This document shows positions 55,336 through 63,914 of a DNA stretch of 64,000 nucleotides, piece by piece. The stretch comes from Algimonas porphyrae (lineage in GTDB: Bacteria > Pseudomonadota > Alphaproteobacteria > Caulobacterales > Maricaulaceae), in assembly GCF_041429795.1 (NCBI RefSeq), contig NZ_CP163424.1:870001-934000 (forward strand). Direction: 5' to 3'. The notes beneath the pieces are model-generated. The model was not told the origin of the DNA. It made no database searches and was given only the letters and a program-made list of their open reading frames with translations. The first letter of the stretch is position 1. Each line of letters opens with the position of its first letter. Position numbers and translations under genes: made by a program.

Positions 55336-55712
55336 GTCTTGTCCTTCAGGATGCGGTGAATATTGTTCTGCTTCCAGGTCGTGCCGGGCGTGATTTCCTG
55401 CACCTCGAGGCCGAGCGACAGGGGGCGATTGTCGGCGAAAGCCGGAGCCGCCCAGTCGGTCAGAACCTTGAACAGCGTGTCGCCAATCTCTCGTCGTAGG
55501 TCGTCGCTGCGGCCCGCACCGAGTCTGACTGTGACATAGACGAAACCGTTTTCCGGCGCGCCGTCGCCGACAAGGGCGGTGTCGCAGGGATAGGACCGGG
55601 TGCGGATGCCGCCGGTCGGCAGCGCGTCCAGACCCATGGCGGCGTGGTGCAGATCCCGGCACAGCGCTTCTGCGTCCAGATCGGTCTTATGTTCGATGAT
55701 GAGATGCGGCAT
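55332..55712 (-). CDS. hpaF: 5-carboxymethyl-2-hydroxymuconate delta-isomerase
   Basis: 126 residues. It begins MPHLIIEHKTDLDAEALCRD; removal of Met leaves the catalytic Pro1 of the tautomerase superfamily. The C-terminal FADNRPLSLGLEVQEI is typical. It moves the double bond in the diacid made by HpaE. First gene of the minus-strand hpa unit. The shared operator lies 19 bases before its start codon and serves the divergent hpaG; it may control both. Confidence 0.93.
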   Translation of the reverse strand: MPHLIIEHKTDLDAEALCRDLHHAAMGLDALPTGGIRTRSYPCDTALVGDGAPENGFVYVTVRLGAGRSDDLRREIGDTLFKVLTDWAAPAFADNRPLSLGLEVQEITPGTTWKQNNIHRILKDKT

Positions 55713-55715
55713 GGC

Positions 55716-55751
55716 TTGCGATCCATTTATTTAACATGTTAAGTAATTTCA
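55716..55751 (+). promoter_or_regulatory. hpaG promoter with overlapping HpaR operator
   Basis: TTGCGA (55716-55721) and TTAAGT (55739-55744) are 17 bases apart. The palindrome TTAACATGTTAA (55731-55742) covers the -10, and TTAACATGTTAA plus GTAATTTCA matches the hpaH element exactly. A bound repressor would block polymerase. Confidence 0.72.
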
Positions 55752-55781
55752 AGCCCAGCCATTTCGCACAAGGACATACGC

Positions 55782-56642
55782 ATGAAACTCGTCAGTTTTT
55801 CACATCAGGGTCGAGACCGTTTCGGACGCGTGGTCAATGAACATTTCATTGCAGATCTGACGGATGCGTTTGGCGATCTGCGATCCGTTCTGGAACGCGA
55901 TCAGCTCCCTGCGGTGCGCGACGCTGACGGGCCTCACATCGCGTTTAGCGACGTGACCCTCCTGGCACCCGTGACCAATGCACAGAAATACTTCTGCATC
56001 GGCGTCAACTACGCCAATCGTAATGCGGAGTATAAGGACGGGTCGGAGCCGCCCAAATTTCCGTCCGTCTTCATGCGTTCACGCGAGAGCTTTGTCGGCC
56101 ATAATGTGCCGCTCGAACGCCCGCCGGAGTCGGACAAGCTGGATTATGAGGGCGAAATTGTCATCATCATCGGCAAGGCGGGCCGACGTATCGATGCTGC
56201 CAACTGGGCCGATCATGTCGCCGGCTTCTCCCTGATGAATGAAGGCACGCTGCGCGACTGGGTCCGTCACGCCAAGTTCAACGTCACGCAAGGCAAGAAT
56301 TTCGAACGTTCTGGTGCCATCGGGCCGTGGATGATCACGACCGAGGAATTCCTCAAAGGGCGCGATGTCAATGATCTGCAGATCAGCACTCGCGTCAATG
56401 GGGAGTTACGGCAGGACGACACGACCGCGAACATGATGTTCCCGATCCCGTTCATCGTATCCTACCTCTCCAGTTTTGCCCGGCTGCAACCCGGCGACGT
56501 GATTGCGACCGGTACGCCGAACGGGGCCGGTGCCCGGTTCGATCCGCCGAAATATCTCGTGCCAGGCGATGTCGTCGAAGTTCATTGTGATGGCATCGGG
56601 ACGCTCTCTAACGGTGTGATCGACGAGCCTGATCGGGGCTAG
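55782..56642 (+). CDS. hpaG: 5-oxopent-3-ene-1,2,5-tricarboxylate decarboxylase / isomerase (FAH family)
   Basis: 286 residues, a single FAH domain; E. coli HpaG is a fused tandem of two. The metal site is DYEGEIVIIIGKAGR (Glu-X-Glu), with VGVNYANRNAEYK-like FCIGVNYANRNAEY, PKFPSVFMRSRESF and DVIATGTPNGAGA. It decarboxylates and isomerises the HpaF product, feeding HpaH. It has AAGGA before its ATG. hpaR follows ten bases later. Confidence 0.9.
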   Translation: MKLVSFSHQGRDRFGRVVNEHFIADLTDAFGDLRSVLERDQLPAVRDADGPHIAFSDVTLLAPVTNAQKYFCIGVNYANRNAEYKDGSEPPKFPSVFMRSRESFVGHNVPLERPPESDKLDYEGEIVIIIGKAGRRIDAANWADHVAGFSLMNEGTLRDWVRHAKFNVTQGKNFERSGAIGPWMITTEEFLKGRDVNDLQISTRVNGELRQDDTTANMMFPIPFIVSYLSSFARLQPGDVIATGTPNGAGARFDPPKYLVPGDVVEVHCDGIGTLSNGVIDEPDRG

Positions 56643-56652
56643 GGCTGCAGGC

Positions 56653-57087
56653 ATGAGCGACCTGCGTCCATTCGAACGCAATCTGCCCATGGCGCTGCTG
56701 CGAGCGCGCGAGGCCGTCATGGCTCGGTTTCGTCCGATCCTGCGAGATCATGGTCTGACCGAACAGCAGTGGCGGATCATCCGCGCGCTGGAAGGTGAAG
56801 ACGATCTTGATATTTCTACGCTGGCGGAAAGGACGCTGCTGCTGATGCCGAGTCTGACCCGGATCGTGACAGGGATGGAAGAGGCCGAACTGGTCCGCCG
56901 CGTCACCGACACGCAGGATGCTCGCCGTCGCCGGGTGCGTCTGTCGCGCAGGGGCCAAGCGACCTTCCGGGCCGTGGCACCCTTGAGCGAAGCTGCCTAT
57001 GCGGAGATCGAAGCCGGACTGCCCGGCGGGCAGATCGCAACGCTCTACGATCTGCTGGATGCGCTGGAACCCGAATCGGAAAGCTGA
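56653..57087 (+). CDS. hpaR: MarR-family repressor of homoprotocatechuate genes
   Basis: 144 residues. HpaR-like start NLPMALLRAREAVMARFRP. HTH: LTEQQWRIIRALEGEDDLDI and TLAERTLLLMPSLTRIVTGM; wing RRVTDTQDARRRRVRLS. In E. coli HpaR represses the hpa meta-cleavage operon until the aromatic acid binds. Here it should bind TTAACATGTTAA before hpaG and hpaH. Being in the hpaG transcript, it is autoregulated. Confidence 0.92.
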   Translation: MSDLRPFERNLPMALLRAREAVMARFRPILRDHGLTEQQWRIIRALEGEDDLDISTLAERTLLLMPSLTRIVTGMEEAELVRRVTDTQDARRRRVRLSRRGQATFRAVAPLSEAAYAEIEAGLPGGQIATLYDLLDALEPESES

Positions 57088-57154
57088 GCCGGGATCGCCG
57101 AATTCGGTGTACGCATTCAGATTAGGGTTAAGATAGAATTGACTCTGTTTCTTT

Positions 57155-57180
57155 ATCGCACAGAAAGATTTCTCTGCGAT
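57155..57180. repeat. 26-base near-perfect hairpin upstream of a small protein gene
   Basis: ATCGCA and TGCGAT, then AGAAA and TTTCT inside, with one C-C mismatch and a GA loop. It lies 52 bases before the start at 57232, so it may be in that gene's leader or an operator. Confidence 0.5.
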
Positions 57181-57231
57181 GCTGCTGCGGCTGGGTGAAA
57201 AGGAACTCAGGTTTGGAAAGGAGCTATTATC

Positions 57232-57615
57232 ATGGCTTCATATGCATTGCCCTCGGCGACACCGACGCCTGTCTTTACGACAGAGTCGCGTAATGTGCGC
57301 ACGGACGATACCAAGGTCCCGGTCGAACAGGCCGTGGATGCATCACCGGAATCGCGCAAGATTCCAGACCCAATCACGCAACCGGCCCTGTTCAACCCGA
57401 TTGCGCCCGACGCGGCCCCGAAAAAAGAGGTGACCTCTGACGTGCTGAGCGATGTTCGTCCCGTGATCGAAACGCTGGATGGCACCAAGGATATTGTGGG
57501 CACGCTAGAATCGGAAGAACCTGATCAGGCCGATAACAGATTGCAAGCCAGCGGGGCCTATCAGGCACTGCGTCAACCGGATGAAGCCTCGCGCACACCC
57601 GTCGGCACAGCCTGA
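57232..57615 (+). CDS. small disordered protein, unknown
   Basis: 127 residues with a very strong ribosome site (AAAGGAG) seven to eight bases before the ATG. Composition is rich in Pro, Asp, Glu, Thr and Ser with no signal peptide, membrane span or motif (DDTKVPVEQAVDASPESRK; PEESEEPDQADNRL-like C-terminus). No family recognised. It stands between hpaR and the convergent TonB-like gene. The good ribosome site and codon quality support a real gene. Confidence 0.7.
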   Translation: MASYALPSATPTPVFTTESRNVRTDDTKVPVEQAVDASPESRKIPDPITQPALFNPIAPDAAPKKEVTSDVLSDVRPVIETLDGTKDIVGTLESEEPDQADNRLQASGAYQALRQPDEASRTPVGTA

Positions 57616-57644
57616 ACCGTCACCGGCTCATCAAGTAGAAATCC

Positions 57645-58595
57645 TCAATCCGCCTCGAAGCGGTAGCGTTTGCGGATACCTGCGGCGGGCACGGGTTCGC
57701 CGTCGACCATCCGGGGATGGAAGCGCGTGCGCAAGGCGGCCCGTTCGGCAGCGCGGACAAAGTCCTCGGCATAGCGTTCAGCCTGCACATCGATCAATTC
57801 GACCATGGCGACCCGGCCCCGGGCATCGATATTCAGCGACAATGTGACCATACCGTCAATCCCCCGCCGTTCGGCGGAACGCGGATAGCGCGGCCTGACA
57901 TTGCGACGAACGCGCGGCGCTACGACAGTACCGTCCGCCTCTTCCGGATAGCGCAAGTCTTCCGATGGACGGAAGACCACCGCTTCCCGCCCATAAATCT
58001 CTTCGAACCGACGCGTGTCATAGGCCGGTCCGCCAGCCAGACGGTCGGCGGGAATGCCGGCAAAACGATCCGGATCGGATGGCAAGTCGCGATCCGGTCT
58101 GTCTTCCGGCTCGGGCTGGGCGTCGATGTCAGTCAGCACCGCCTCGATCTCATTATCTCTCGCCCCGAGATAGCGCCCCCACGCTTGCTGATAGGCCATC
58201 ACGGCGTCGCGTCGCTGGCGGCGTGGCAGGCGCGGATCATAGGCCTGGGTCAATGTGGCCTGCCAGTCCGCATCGGCGACGGCGTCCAGTACAGATAGCT
58301 GCGCGCGGACCGCGCCAGTGCGGCCATCCTGCGGATGCTGGTTCAGGAAATCGGTTAGTCGCGCGCGCCGCAGGGCCGGTCGGCTCTCGCGCAGCGCCTT
58401 CAGATAGGCGGTACGCGATACGGGTTCGGCGTCAACGCTGACGGCGCTCTGCCCGCCTTGCAGACTGAGCATGAACAGACCGCCCATCAGGCAGATTCCC
58501 AGCAGGACGGCCACCAGGACAGGCTGTCGCCAGGCGCGGGAGACCTCATCCGGCTGGGCGACATCGGGCAGTTCATCATCGATCGACTGATACAT
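57645..58595 (-). CDS. TonB-like protein with membrane anchor
   Basis: 316 residues from the ATG at 58595 (MYQSIDDEL); earlier codons lie in the polA promoter area. One span near residues 25-43 (LVAVLLGICLMGGLFML), a charged periplasmic linker, and a C-terminal TonB domain: VRPRYPRSAERRGIDGMVTL, then VAMVELIDVQAERYAED and RAALRTRFHP. It couples the inner-membrane proton force to outer-membrane receptors or works in an allied envelope role. exbB/exbD are not near. Divergent from polA. Confidence 0.85.
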   Translation of the reverse strand: MYQSIDDELPDVAQPDEVSRAWRQPVLVAVLLGICLMGGLFMLSLQGGQSAVSVDAEPVSRTAYLKALRESRPALRRARLTDFLNQHPQDGRTGAVRAQLSVLDAVADADWQATLTQAYDPRLPRRQRRDAVMAYQQAWGRYLGARDNEIEAVLTDIDAQPEPEDRPDRDLPSDPDRFAGIPADRLAGGPAYDTRRFEEIYGREAVVFRPSEDLRYPEEADGTVVAPRVRRNVRPRYPRSAERRGIDGMVTLSLNIDARGRVAMVELIDVQAERYAEDFVRAAERAALRTRFHPRMVDGEPVPAAGIRKRYRFEAD

Positions 58596-58668
58596 GGTGG
58601 GTGACTTATAGGCGGAAATGATGCGGGCGGTATAGACAGTCTGCAGAGGGGGCGGCACAAGCCTGCGC

Positions 58669-61491
58669 ATGAGCCAGCCCGTACCCGTCACTGCCAAGTC
58701 CCATGTCGTTCTGGTCGATGGGTCCGCCTATATTTTCCGCGCCTTTCATGCTCTGCCGCCTCTGACGCGCAAAAGTGACGGCCTGCCGATTGGGGCGGTC
58801 GCGGGCTTCTGCAACATGCTGTTCAAGATGCTCAAGGATCAGAAGGACGAAAATCGTCCGACCCATTTCGCGGTGATCTTCGACAAGGGCAGCTACACCT
58901 TTCGCAACGATATTTATGACCAGTACAAGGCTAATCGCGGTGAACCGCCCGAGGATCTGGTGCCGCAATTCCCGCTGACGCGTGATGCGACGCGGGCTTT
59001 CGGCGCGCCTTCAATCGAACTGGAAGGATTCGAGGCTGACGACCTGATCGCGACCTATGCGCGGCAGGCCGAAGCCCAGGGCGCACGCGTCACCATCCTC
59101 AGTTCCGACAAGGACCTGATGCAACTGGTGACCGACAGGATCGCCATGCTCGACCCGATGAAGAACAAGCTGATCGGGCCGAAGGAAGTTGAAGAGAAAT
59201 TCGGCGTCACGCCTGACAAGGTGATCGACATTCAGGCCTTGGCGGGTGATTCCGTCGATAATATCCCCGGCGTACCGGGCATCGGCGTCAAGACGGCGGC
59301 CTTGCTGCTTGACGAATATGGTGATCTGGAAACGCTATTGGAGAGGGCTGAAGAGATCAAGCAGAAGGGGCGACGTGAAAAACTGCTCGCCAATGCGGAA
59401 CTGGCGCGCATTTCCAAACAGCTGGTCACGCTCAAGGATGATGTCGCGGTCGAAGTCGAGCTCGACGAAATGGGCGTCACCGACCCGGATGTGGATGTGC
59501 TGTTCGACTTTCTGGAGGAGATGGGATTTCGCACCCTCACGGCCCGCGTGAGGCAAGCGCTGGGCGAGGGCGAATCCGACGGGCTCCGGGCCGACGATAC
59601 GGCGCCGGAATTCGTCTCGCCCGCCACGCGGGACCGCTATCCCAACGTGACTTTCGATCACACACGCTACGAATGCGTGCGGAGCGAGGACCGCCTCGCG
59701 CACTGGATTTCCCGCGCGCAGGAGGCCGGCGTCGTGGCTGTCGATCTGGAGACGGATAGTCTTGATAGCCGGGCCGCCAATCTGGTCGGCGTGTGTCTGG
59801 CGGTAGAGGATAATGAAGCCTGCTATGTGCCATTGGGCCATACAGGCGGTGAAGACATGTTCGGCGAAGGCGCCCCCGATCAGATCGACCGGGATGCGGC
59901 GCTGGCGGCGCTCAAACCGATGCTGGAAAATGAAGCGGTCTTAAAAGTCGGGCAGAATTTCAAATATGATCTCGGCGTGTTTCAGCGCCAAGGCATCGAT
60001 GTCGCGCCCTATGACGATACAATGCTGATCAGTTATGCGCTGCATAACGGCATTAACGGCCACGGCATGGACACGCTGAGCGAAACTCATTTCGGCCACA
60101 GCCCGGTGCCATTCAAGGAGATCGCCGGGACGGGAAAGAACCAGAAGACGTTCGACCAGATCGGGCTGGAAGACGCCACGCGCTACGCCGCCGAGGATGC
60201 CGACGTCACGTTGCGCCTGTGGAAATATCTCAAGCCGAAGCTGAGCACCGCGCAGGTCACGCGCGTCTATGAAGATATTGACCGCGACATGCCGCATGTT
60301 GTCGCGCGGATGGAAAATGAAGGCGTGAAGGTGGACCGGGCGGAACTGGCGCGCCTATCGTCCTATTTTTCGCAGAAGATGGCCGGGCTGGAAGCGGAAG
60401 CGCACGATATCGCCGAAGGTCCGTTCAATCTCGGCAGTCCGAAGCAGATCGGCGAAATCCTGTTCGACAAGATGGGGCTGGACGGTGGCAAGAAGACGAA
60501 GACCGGGGCTTGGCAGACGGGTGTCGATATTCTCGAAGACTTGTCGGATAAGGGCGAAACCCTGCCGCGCGTCATTCTGAACTGGCGGCAATTTTCCAAA
60601 CTCAAGAGCACCTATACCGATGCGCTGCAGGCGCAGATCAATCCGGAGACAGACCGAGTCCATACCAGCTTCAGTCTTGCCGCGACAACGACAGGGCGGC
60701 TCAGCTCGTCCGATCCGAACCTGCAGAATATCCCGATCCGTACCGAAGAAGGGCGAAAGATCCGGGATGCCTTCATTGCAGAGCCGGGCCACCTGCTGGT
60801 CGCCGCCGACTATTCGCAGATTGAGCTAAGGCTGCTAGCGCACATGGCGGATCTGCCCACCATGAAGCAGGCGTTTGCCGATGGGATCGATATTCATGCG
60901 CTGACAGCCAGCGAGATGTTCGACGTGCCGCTGGCCGAGATGACACCGGATGTGCGGCGTCAGGCCAAGGCGATCAATTTCGGGATCATTTACGGTATCT
61001 CCGCTTTCGGTTTGGCCAAGAATACGGGCGTGGACCGCGGAACCGCGGCTGACTTCATCAAAACCTATTTCGAGAAATTCCCCGGCATTCGCGCCTATAT
61101 GGACGCAACCAAGGCGGAAGCGAAGGAACGCGGTTATGTCAGTACGCTCTTCGGGCGGAAATGCCATATTGGCGGCATTCGCGACCGCAATCCGCAACGC
61201 CGGGCCTTTGCTGAACGCCAGGCGATCAATGCCCCGATCCAAGGTACGGCTGCCGATATTATGCGCCGCGCCATGACCCGCATGCCCGCAGCCATTCGGA
61301 ATGTGGACGGCGCGCGCATGCTCCTGCAAGTCCACGATGAACTGGTTTTCGAGGTGCCGGAAGGCCGTGAAGAGACGCTGATCGAGACGGTCAAGGCCAC
61401 GATGGAGCAGGCTCATGAGCCTGCCATCGCGCTATCCGTGCCGATCGACGTTGAGGCGCAGGCCGCGAAGAATTGGAACGAAGCGCACTGA
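58669..61491 (+). CDS. polA: DNA polymerase I
   Basis: 940 residues with all three domains. The N-terminal 5'-3' nuclease is near 1-300 (AGDSVDNIPGVPGIGVKTA). The 3'-5' exonuclease keeps its catalytic residues: Asp/Glu in VAVDLETDSLD, GQNFKYD and YAAEDADV. The polymerase has motif A DYSQIELRLLAHM, motif B RRQAKAINFGIIYG and motif C LLQVHDELVFEV. Proofreading is therefore expected, unlike in Thermus. It fills gaps in repair and removes RNA primers. Confidence 0.98.
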   Translation: MSQPVPVTAKSHVVLVDGSAYIFRAFHALPPLTRKSDGLPIGAVAGFCNMLFKMLKDQKDENRPTHFAVIFDKGSYTFRNDIYDQYKANRGEPPEDLVPQFPLTRDATRAFGAPSIELEGFEADDLIATYARQAEAQGARVTILSSDKDLMQLVTDRIAMLDPMKNKLIGPKEVEEKFGVTPDKVIDIQALAGDSVDNIPGVPGIGVKTAALLLDEYGDLETLLERAEEIKQKGRREKLLANAELARISKQLVTLKDDVAVEVELDEMGVTDPDVDVLFDFLEEMGFRTLTARVRQALGEGESDGLRADDTAPEFVSPATRDRYPNVTFDHTRYECVRSEDRLAHWISRAQEAGVVAVDLETDSLDSRAANLVGVCLAVEDNEACYVPLGHTGGEDMFGEGAPDQIDRDAALAALKPMLENEAVLKVGQNFKYDLGVFQRQGIDVAPYDDTMLISYALHNGINGHGMDTLSETHFGHSPVPFKEIAGTGKNQKTFDQIGLEDATRYAAEDADVTLRLWKYLKPKLSTAQVTRVYEDIDRDMPHVVARMENEGVKVDRAELARLSSYFSQKMAGLEAEAHDIAEGPFNLGSPKQIGEILFDKMGLDGGKKTKTGAWQTGVDILEDLSDKGETLPRVILNWRQFSKLKSTYTDALQAQINPETDRVHTSFSLAATTTGRLSSSDPNLQNIPIRTEEGRKIRDAFIAEPGHLLVAADYSQIELRLLAHMADLPTMKQAFADGIDIHALTASEMFDVPLAEMTPDVRRQAKAINFGIIYGISAFGLAKNTGVDRGTAADFIKTYFEKFPGIRAYMDATKAEAKERGYVSTLFGRKCHIGGIRDRNPQRRAFAERQAINAPIQGTAADIMRRAMTRMPAAIRNVDGARMLLQVHDELVFEVPEGREETLIETVKATMEQAHEPAIALSVPIDVEAQAAKNWNEAH

Positions 61492-61519
61492 GGACAGGGC
61501 CCTAATCTAGCACCAGAGT

Positions 61520-61651
61520 TCACCCACACGCGATGGGGCGGCGCGCGCAGGCGTAGCCGAGCACGGAGTCACAGCGCGTCTGCGTGCCAATGGCGCGCTG
61601 AGCGGCAGCGAAAGCCCGCTCTGAACCTGCGGGACGAAGCCACCTTGCCAT
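61520..61651 (-). CDS. possible 43-residue small protein
   Basis: ATG at 61651 on the minus strand, preceded by GGAGG with a five-base spacer. The frame MARWLRPAGSERAFAAAQRA continues to a Cys-rich end (TRCDSVLGYACARRPIACG), with no signal peptide. A longer version from a TTG at 61747 gives 75 residues. It lies between polA and msrA, on the msrA strand, after a structured element. It may be a real small gene or a chance frame; no homologue can be checked here. Confidence 0.35.
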   Translation of the reverse strand: MARWLRPAGSERAFAAAQRAIGTQTRCDSVLGYACARRPIACG

Positions 61652-61691
61652 GAAGTCCTCCAAGTTCCGCTCACACCGAAAGTTCCCCTTT

Positions 61692-61777
61692 CCGTCCTTT
61701 GGGGACGGACCGCTATCGCGGAGGTTTGCGACGATTGGTTTCACCAATCTTAGACCCGCTAAGCGGGACGCAAACCT
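61692..61777. other. multi-hairpin structured element downstream of msrA
   Basis: AGGTTTGCG (61722-61730) pairs with CGCAAACCT (61769-61777) around two perfect hairpins, GATTGGT-TTC-ACCAATC (61733-61749) and CCCGC-TAA-GCGGG (61755-61767), giving a three-way junction. A further hairpin CCGTCC/GGACGG lies at 61692-61708. It begins seven bases after the msrA stop on the minus strand. Could be a 3' UTR structure, a repeat element or a small RNA. Confidence 0.6.
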
Positions 61778-61783
61778 GTGGGG

Positions 61784-62353
61784 CTAGTTTCGAGAGGGAA
61801 TCGCACACACCACCCCTGTCGGGCCGTGATTGCAGTAGCCTTGCGGGTTCTTGGCGAGATATTGCTGATGATAGTCTTCTGCCGGGTGATAGGTTGGCGC
61901 GGGTGCGATCTCCGTCGTGACTGTCCGGCCATAGGCGGCTTCATACCGCTTGGCAGCGGCCTCGGCGGCTTCGGCCTGCATCTCATCATAGGTGTAGATG
62001 ACGCTGCGATACTGGCTGCCGACATCATTGCCCTGACGGTTGCCTTGGGTCGGATCGTGATTTTCGAAGAAGACTTTCAGCAGTTCTTCATAGCTTATGA
62101 TTTTGGGGTCGAAGACGAGGTGGAAGACCTCGGCATGGCCCGTCCGGCCTGAACAGACGGATTTGTAATCGGGATGATCCGTCGTTCCGCCCGCATAGCC
62201 GACGCTGGTGACATGGACACCGTCCAACTGCCAGAAGATGCGCTCTGCACCCCAGAAGCAGCCCATGCCGAACAGGGCCTGCTGGAATCCTTCGGGATAG
62301 TCGGCAAACATGTTGCGGCCATTGATGAAGTGTTCGGAAGTCGTGGCGAGCAT
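61784..62353 (-). CDS. msrA: peptide-methionine (S)-S-oxide reductase
   Basis: 189 residues. The catalytic Cys lies in GMGCFWGAERIFWQL, the substrate part in GYAGGTTDHPDYKSVCSGRTGHAEVF, first 20 residues read. Recycling Cys residues are in the C-terminal NPQGYCNHGPTGVVC. It repairs oxidised methionine. ATG start near MLATTSEHFI; the formylglutamate gene ends nine bases upstream on the same strand, so the two may be co-transcribed. Confidence 0.95.
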   Translation of the reverse strand: MLATTSEHFINGRNMFADYPEGFQQALFGMGCFWGAERIFWQLDGVHVTSVGYAGGTTDHPDYKSVCSGRTGHAEVFHLVFDPKIISYEELLKVFFENHDPTQGNRQGNDVGSQYRSVIYTYDEMQAEAAEAAAKRYEAAYGRTVTTEIAPAPTYHPAEDYHQQYLAKNPQGYCNHGPTGVVCAIPSRN

Positions 62354-62362
62354 CGGAGTCTC

Positions 62363-63076
62363 CTAAAGAAGCGGTTCAATCGCGCGAGCGAGGATGTGAG
62401 CCATGTGGGTAGCGTCCTGGTCCATGCCGATGTGGTCCTGCCGCAGCTCGATCGCAAGATGGCGCAGGCCTCTCGGCACGACATTGTGATCGACGGTGAA
62501 ATTCAGATCATAGGCGGAATAGGGCTGGTTGATATCGACCTGCCAGCGCGGCTCGATCCGGGCCATCTGTTCGATAAAACGCTCCGGCGTGTCCGTATCG
62601 TCCTTGACCAGTAGGCCGATGTCGGTCGGACGCGGAGCGTGACCCCGCAATTGCGGGGTGAAGCTGTGAATGGACAGGGCCAGCGCCTTGGGGCGTGTGT
62701 CCAGCGCTGCGCCGATCGCGTCATGATAGGGTCTGTAAAGACGGTTCGTTCGTGCGGTGATCTGGGCGTGGGACAGGCCGTGATTGGCGGGAATATCGGT
62801 TCCGTCAGTAATCACCGGGATTAGGCCAGGCGCATCGGGATCGCGATTGGCGTCGACGACCAAGCGCGAAAAACCGCAAATCAGGCCGCTGCAGCTCAGC
62901 GTGTCACACAGGGTTCGCGCCACGGTTTCCGTGCCGATGTCCCAGGCAATGTGCCGGCGCATGTCCGCCGGGCCGACACCCAGATCGCCGACCCAGTCCG
63001 GAACATGATTGGAGGCATGGTCTGCGAAAATGAAAACCGCCTCATTCGGGCCGTCAATCGTGTGGAAGGCGGTCAT
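62363..63076 (-). CDS. N-formylglutamate amidohydrolase family protein
   Basis: 237 residues. The family zinc/substrate motif is FADHASNHVPDWVGDLG, followed by ANHGLSHAQ and DINQPYSAYDLNFTVDHN. HutG-type enzymes cut N-formylglutamate to glutamate in histidine breakdown, but no hut genes are nearby, so the substrate is uncertain. Stop at 62363, just before the msrA start. Confidence 0.85.
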   Translation of the reverse strand: MTAFHTIDGPNEAVFIFADHASNHVPDWVGDLGVGPADMRRHIAWDIGTETVARTLCDTLSCSGLICGFSRLVVDANRDPDAPGLIPVITDGTDIPANHGLSHAQITARTNRLYRPYHDAIGAALDTRPKALALSIHSFTPQLRGHAPRPTDIGLLVKDDTDTPERFIEQMARIEPRWQVDINQPYSAYDLNFTVDHNVVPRGLRHLAIELRQDHIGMDQDATHMAHILARAIEPLL

Positions 63077-63106
63077 AGCGGCGCTGCATTAGGCGCAATC
63101 CGGCAA

Positions 63107-63135
63107 TTGCGGAAGCCATCATCTGCGTCTATAGG
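63107..63135 (+). promoter_or_regulatory. promoter of tRNA-Ser
   Basis: TTGCGG (63107-63112) and TATAGG (63130-63135), 17 bases apart. The start would be near 63142, about 20 bases before the mature tRNA. It lies outside the divergent formylglutamate gene. Confidence 0.65.
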
Positions 63136-63160
63136 CGCGCCTGCCCGGCGGGCTGCGTCT

Positions 63161-63251
63161 AGTGAGGTGGCCGAGTGGTTGAAGGCGCACGCCTGGAACG
63201 CGTGTATACGGTATCCCCGTATCGAGGGTTCGAATCCCTTCCTCACTGCCA
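63161..63251 (+). tRNA. tRNA-Ser (GGA anticodon)
   Basis: 91 bases with a long variable arm, typical of serine tRNA. Acceptor AGTGAGG pairs with CCTCACT, discriminator G, encoded CCA. Anticodon GGA at 63195-63197 reads UCC and UCU. T-loop GGGTTCGAATCCC. Confidence 0.95.
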
Positions 63252-63269
63252 GCCCGCCGGAGCCATTCC

Positions 63270-63914
63270 ATGACATTCCCGCCTGACCCGCCCAATCCTT
63301 GGCGCATTCGCGAAACCCGCGTCGCCCATGACAGCCCGTGGATGCGGGTCGATGTGCATGCCGCCGTGGACCCGGCTGGTGCAGATTGTGAATATGGTGT
63401 GGTCCGTTTCAAGAACCGCGCTGTGGGTATCGTTCCCTATGAGGTGCGGGACGGTGTTCCGGGTGTCTGGATGGTCGGGCAGACCCGCTTCGCGCTGAAT
63501 GCCTATAGCTGGGAAATTCCGGAGGGCGGTGTGCCGGAGGGAGAAGATCTGATCGTGGCTGCGCGCCGCGAACTGAAAGAAGAAACGGGTTTGAGCGCCA
63601 AGATGATGACCCCGCTACTACAGCTCCACTCATCCAATTCAATTACGGATGAGTGGGGGCAGGTCTATCTTGCGACAGGACTGAGCATGGGAGAGGCCGC
63701 GCCCGAGCCGAGCGAAGACATTACTGTGCAGTTCACACCGCTCGACGCGTTGCTCAATGCGATCGATGCGGCCCGGATTACCGACGCGATGAGCGTTGCG
63801 GCCCTCTTGCGGCTCGAACGGGATCGGTCGTCTGGGGCATTGTCCGATAGTGAGTTTGGGTCCGATAGTGAGTTTGGGTCTGAACAGGAGGCTGGGCGCC
63901 GCCCTGCTGAATAG
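63270..63914 (+). CDS. Nudix hydrolase
   Basis: 214 residues. A complete Nudix box, GGVPEGEDLIVAARRELKEE then TGL, near residue 91, with all catalytic Glu residues. The family cleaves nucleoside diphosphates linked to a moiety X, such as ADP-ribose; the EIPEGG context resembles ADP-ribose pyrophosphatases. The C-terminus has a tandem repeat SDSEFG (18-base unit twice at 63843-63878) that looks like recent duplication. It follows tRNA-Ser by 18 bases. Confidence 0.93.
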   Translation: MTFPPDPPNPWRIRETRVAHDSPWMRVDVHAAVDPAGADCEYGVVRFKNRAVGIVPYEVRDGVPGVWMVGQTRFALNAYSWEIPEGGVPEGEDLIVAARRELKEETGLSAKMMTPLLQLHSSNSITDEWGQVYLATGLSMGEAAPEPSEDITVQFTPLDALLNAIDAARITDAMSVAALLRLERDRSSGALSDSEFGSDSEFGSEQEAGRRPAE

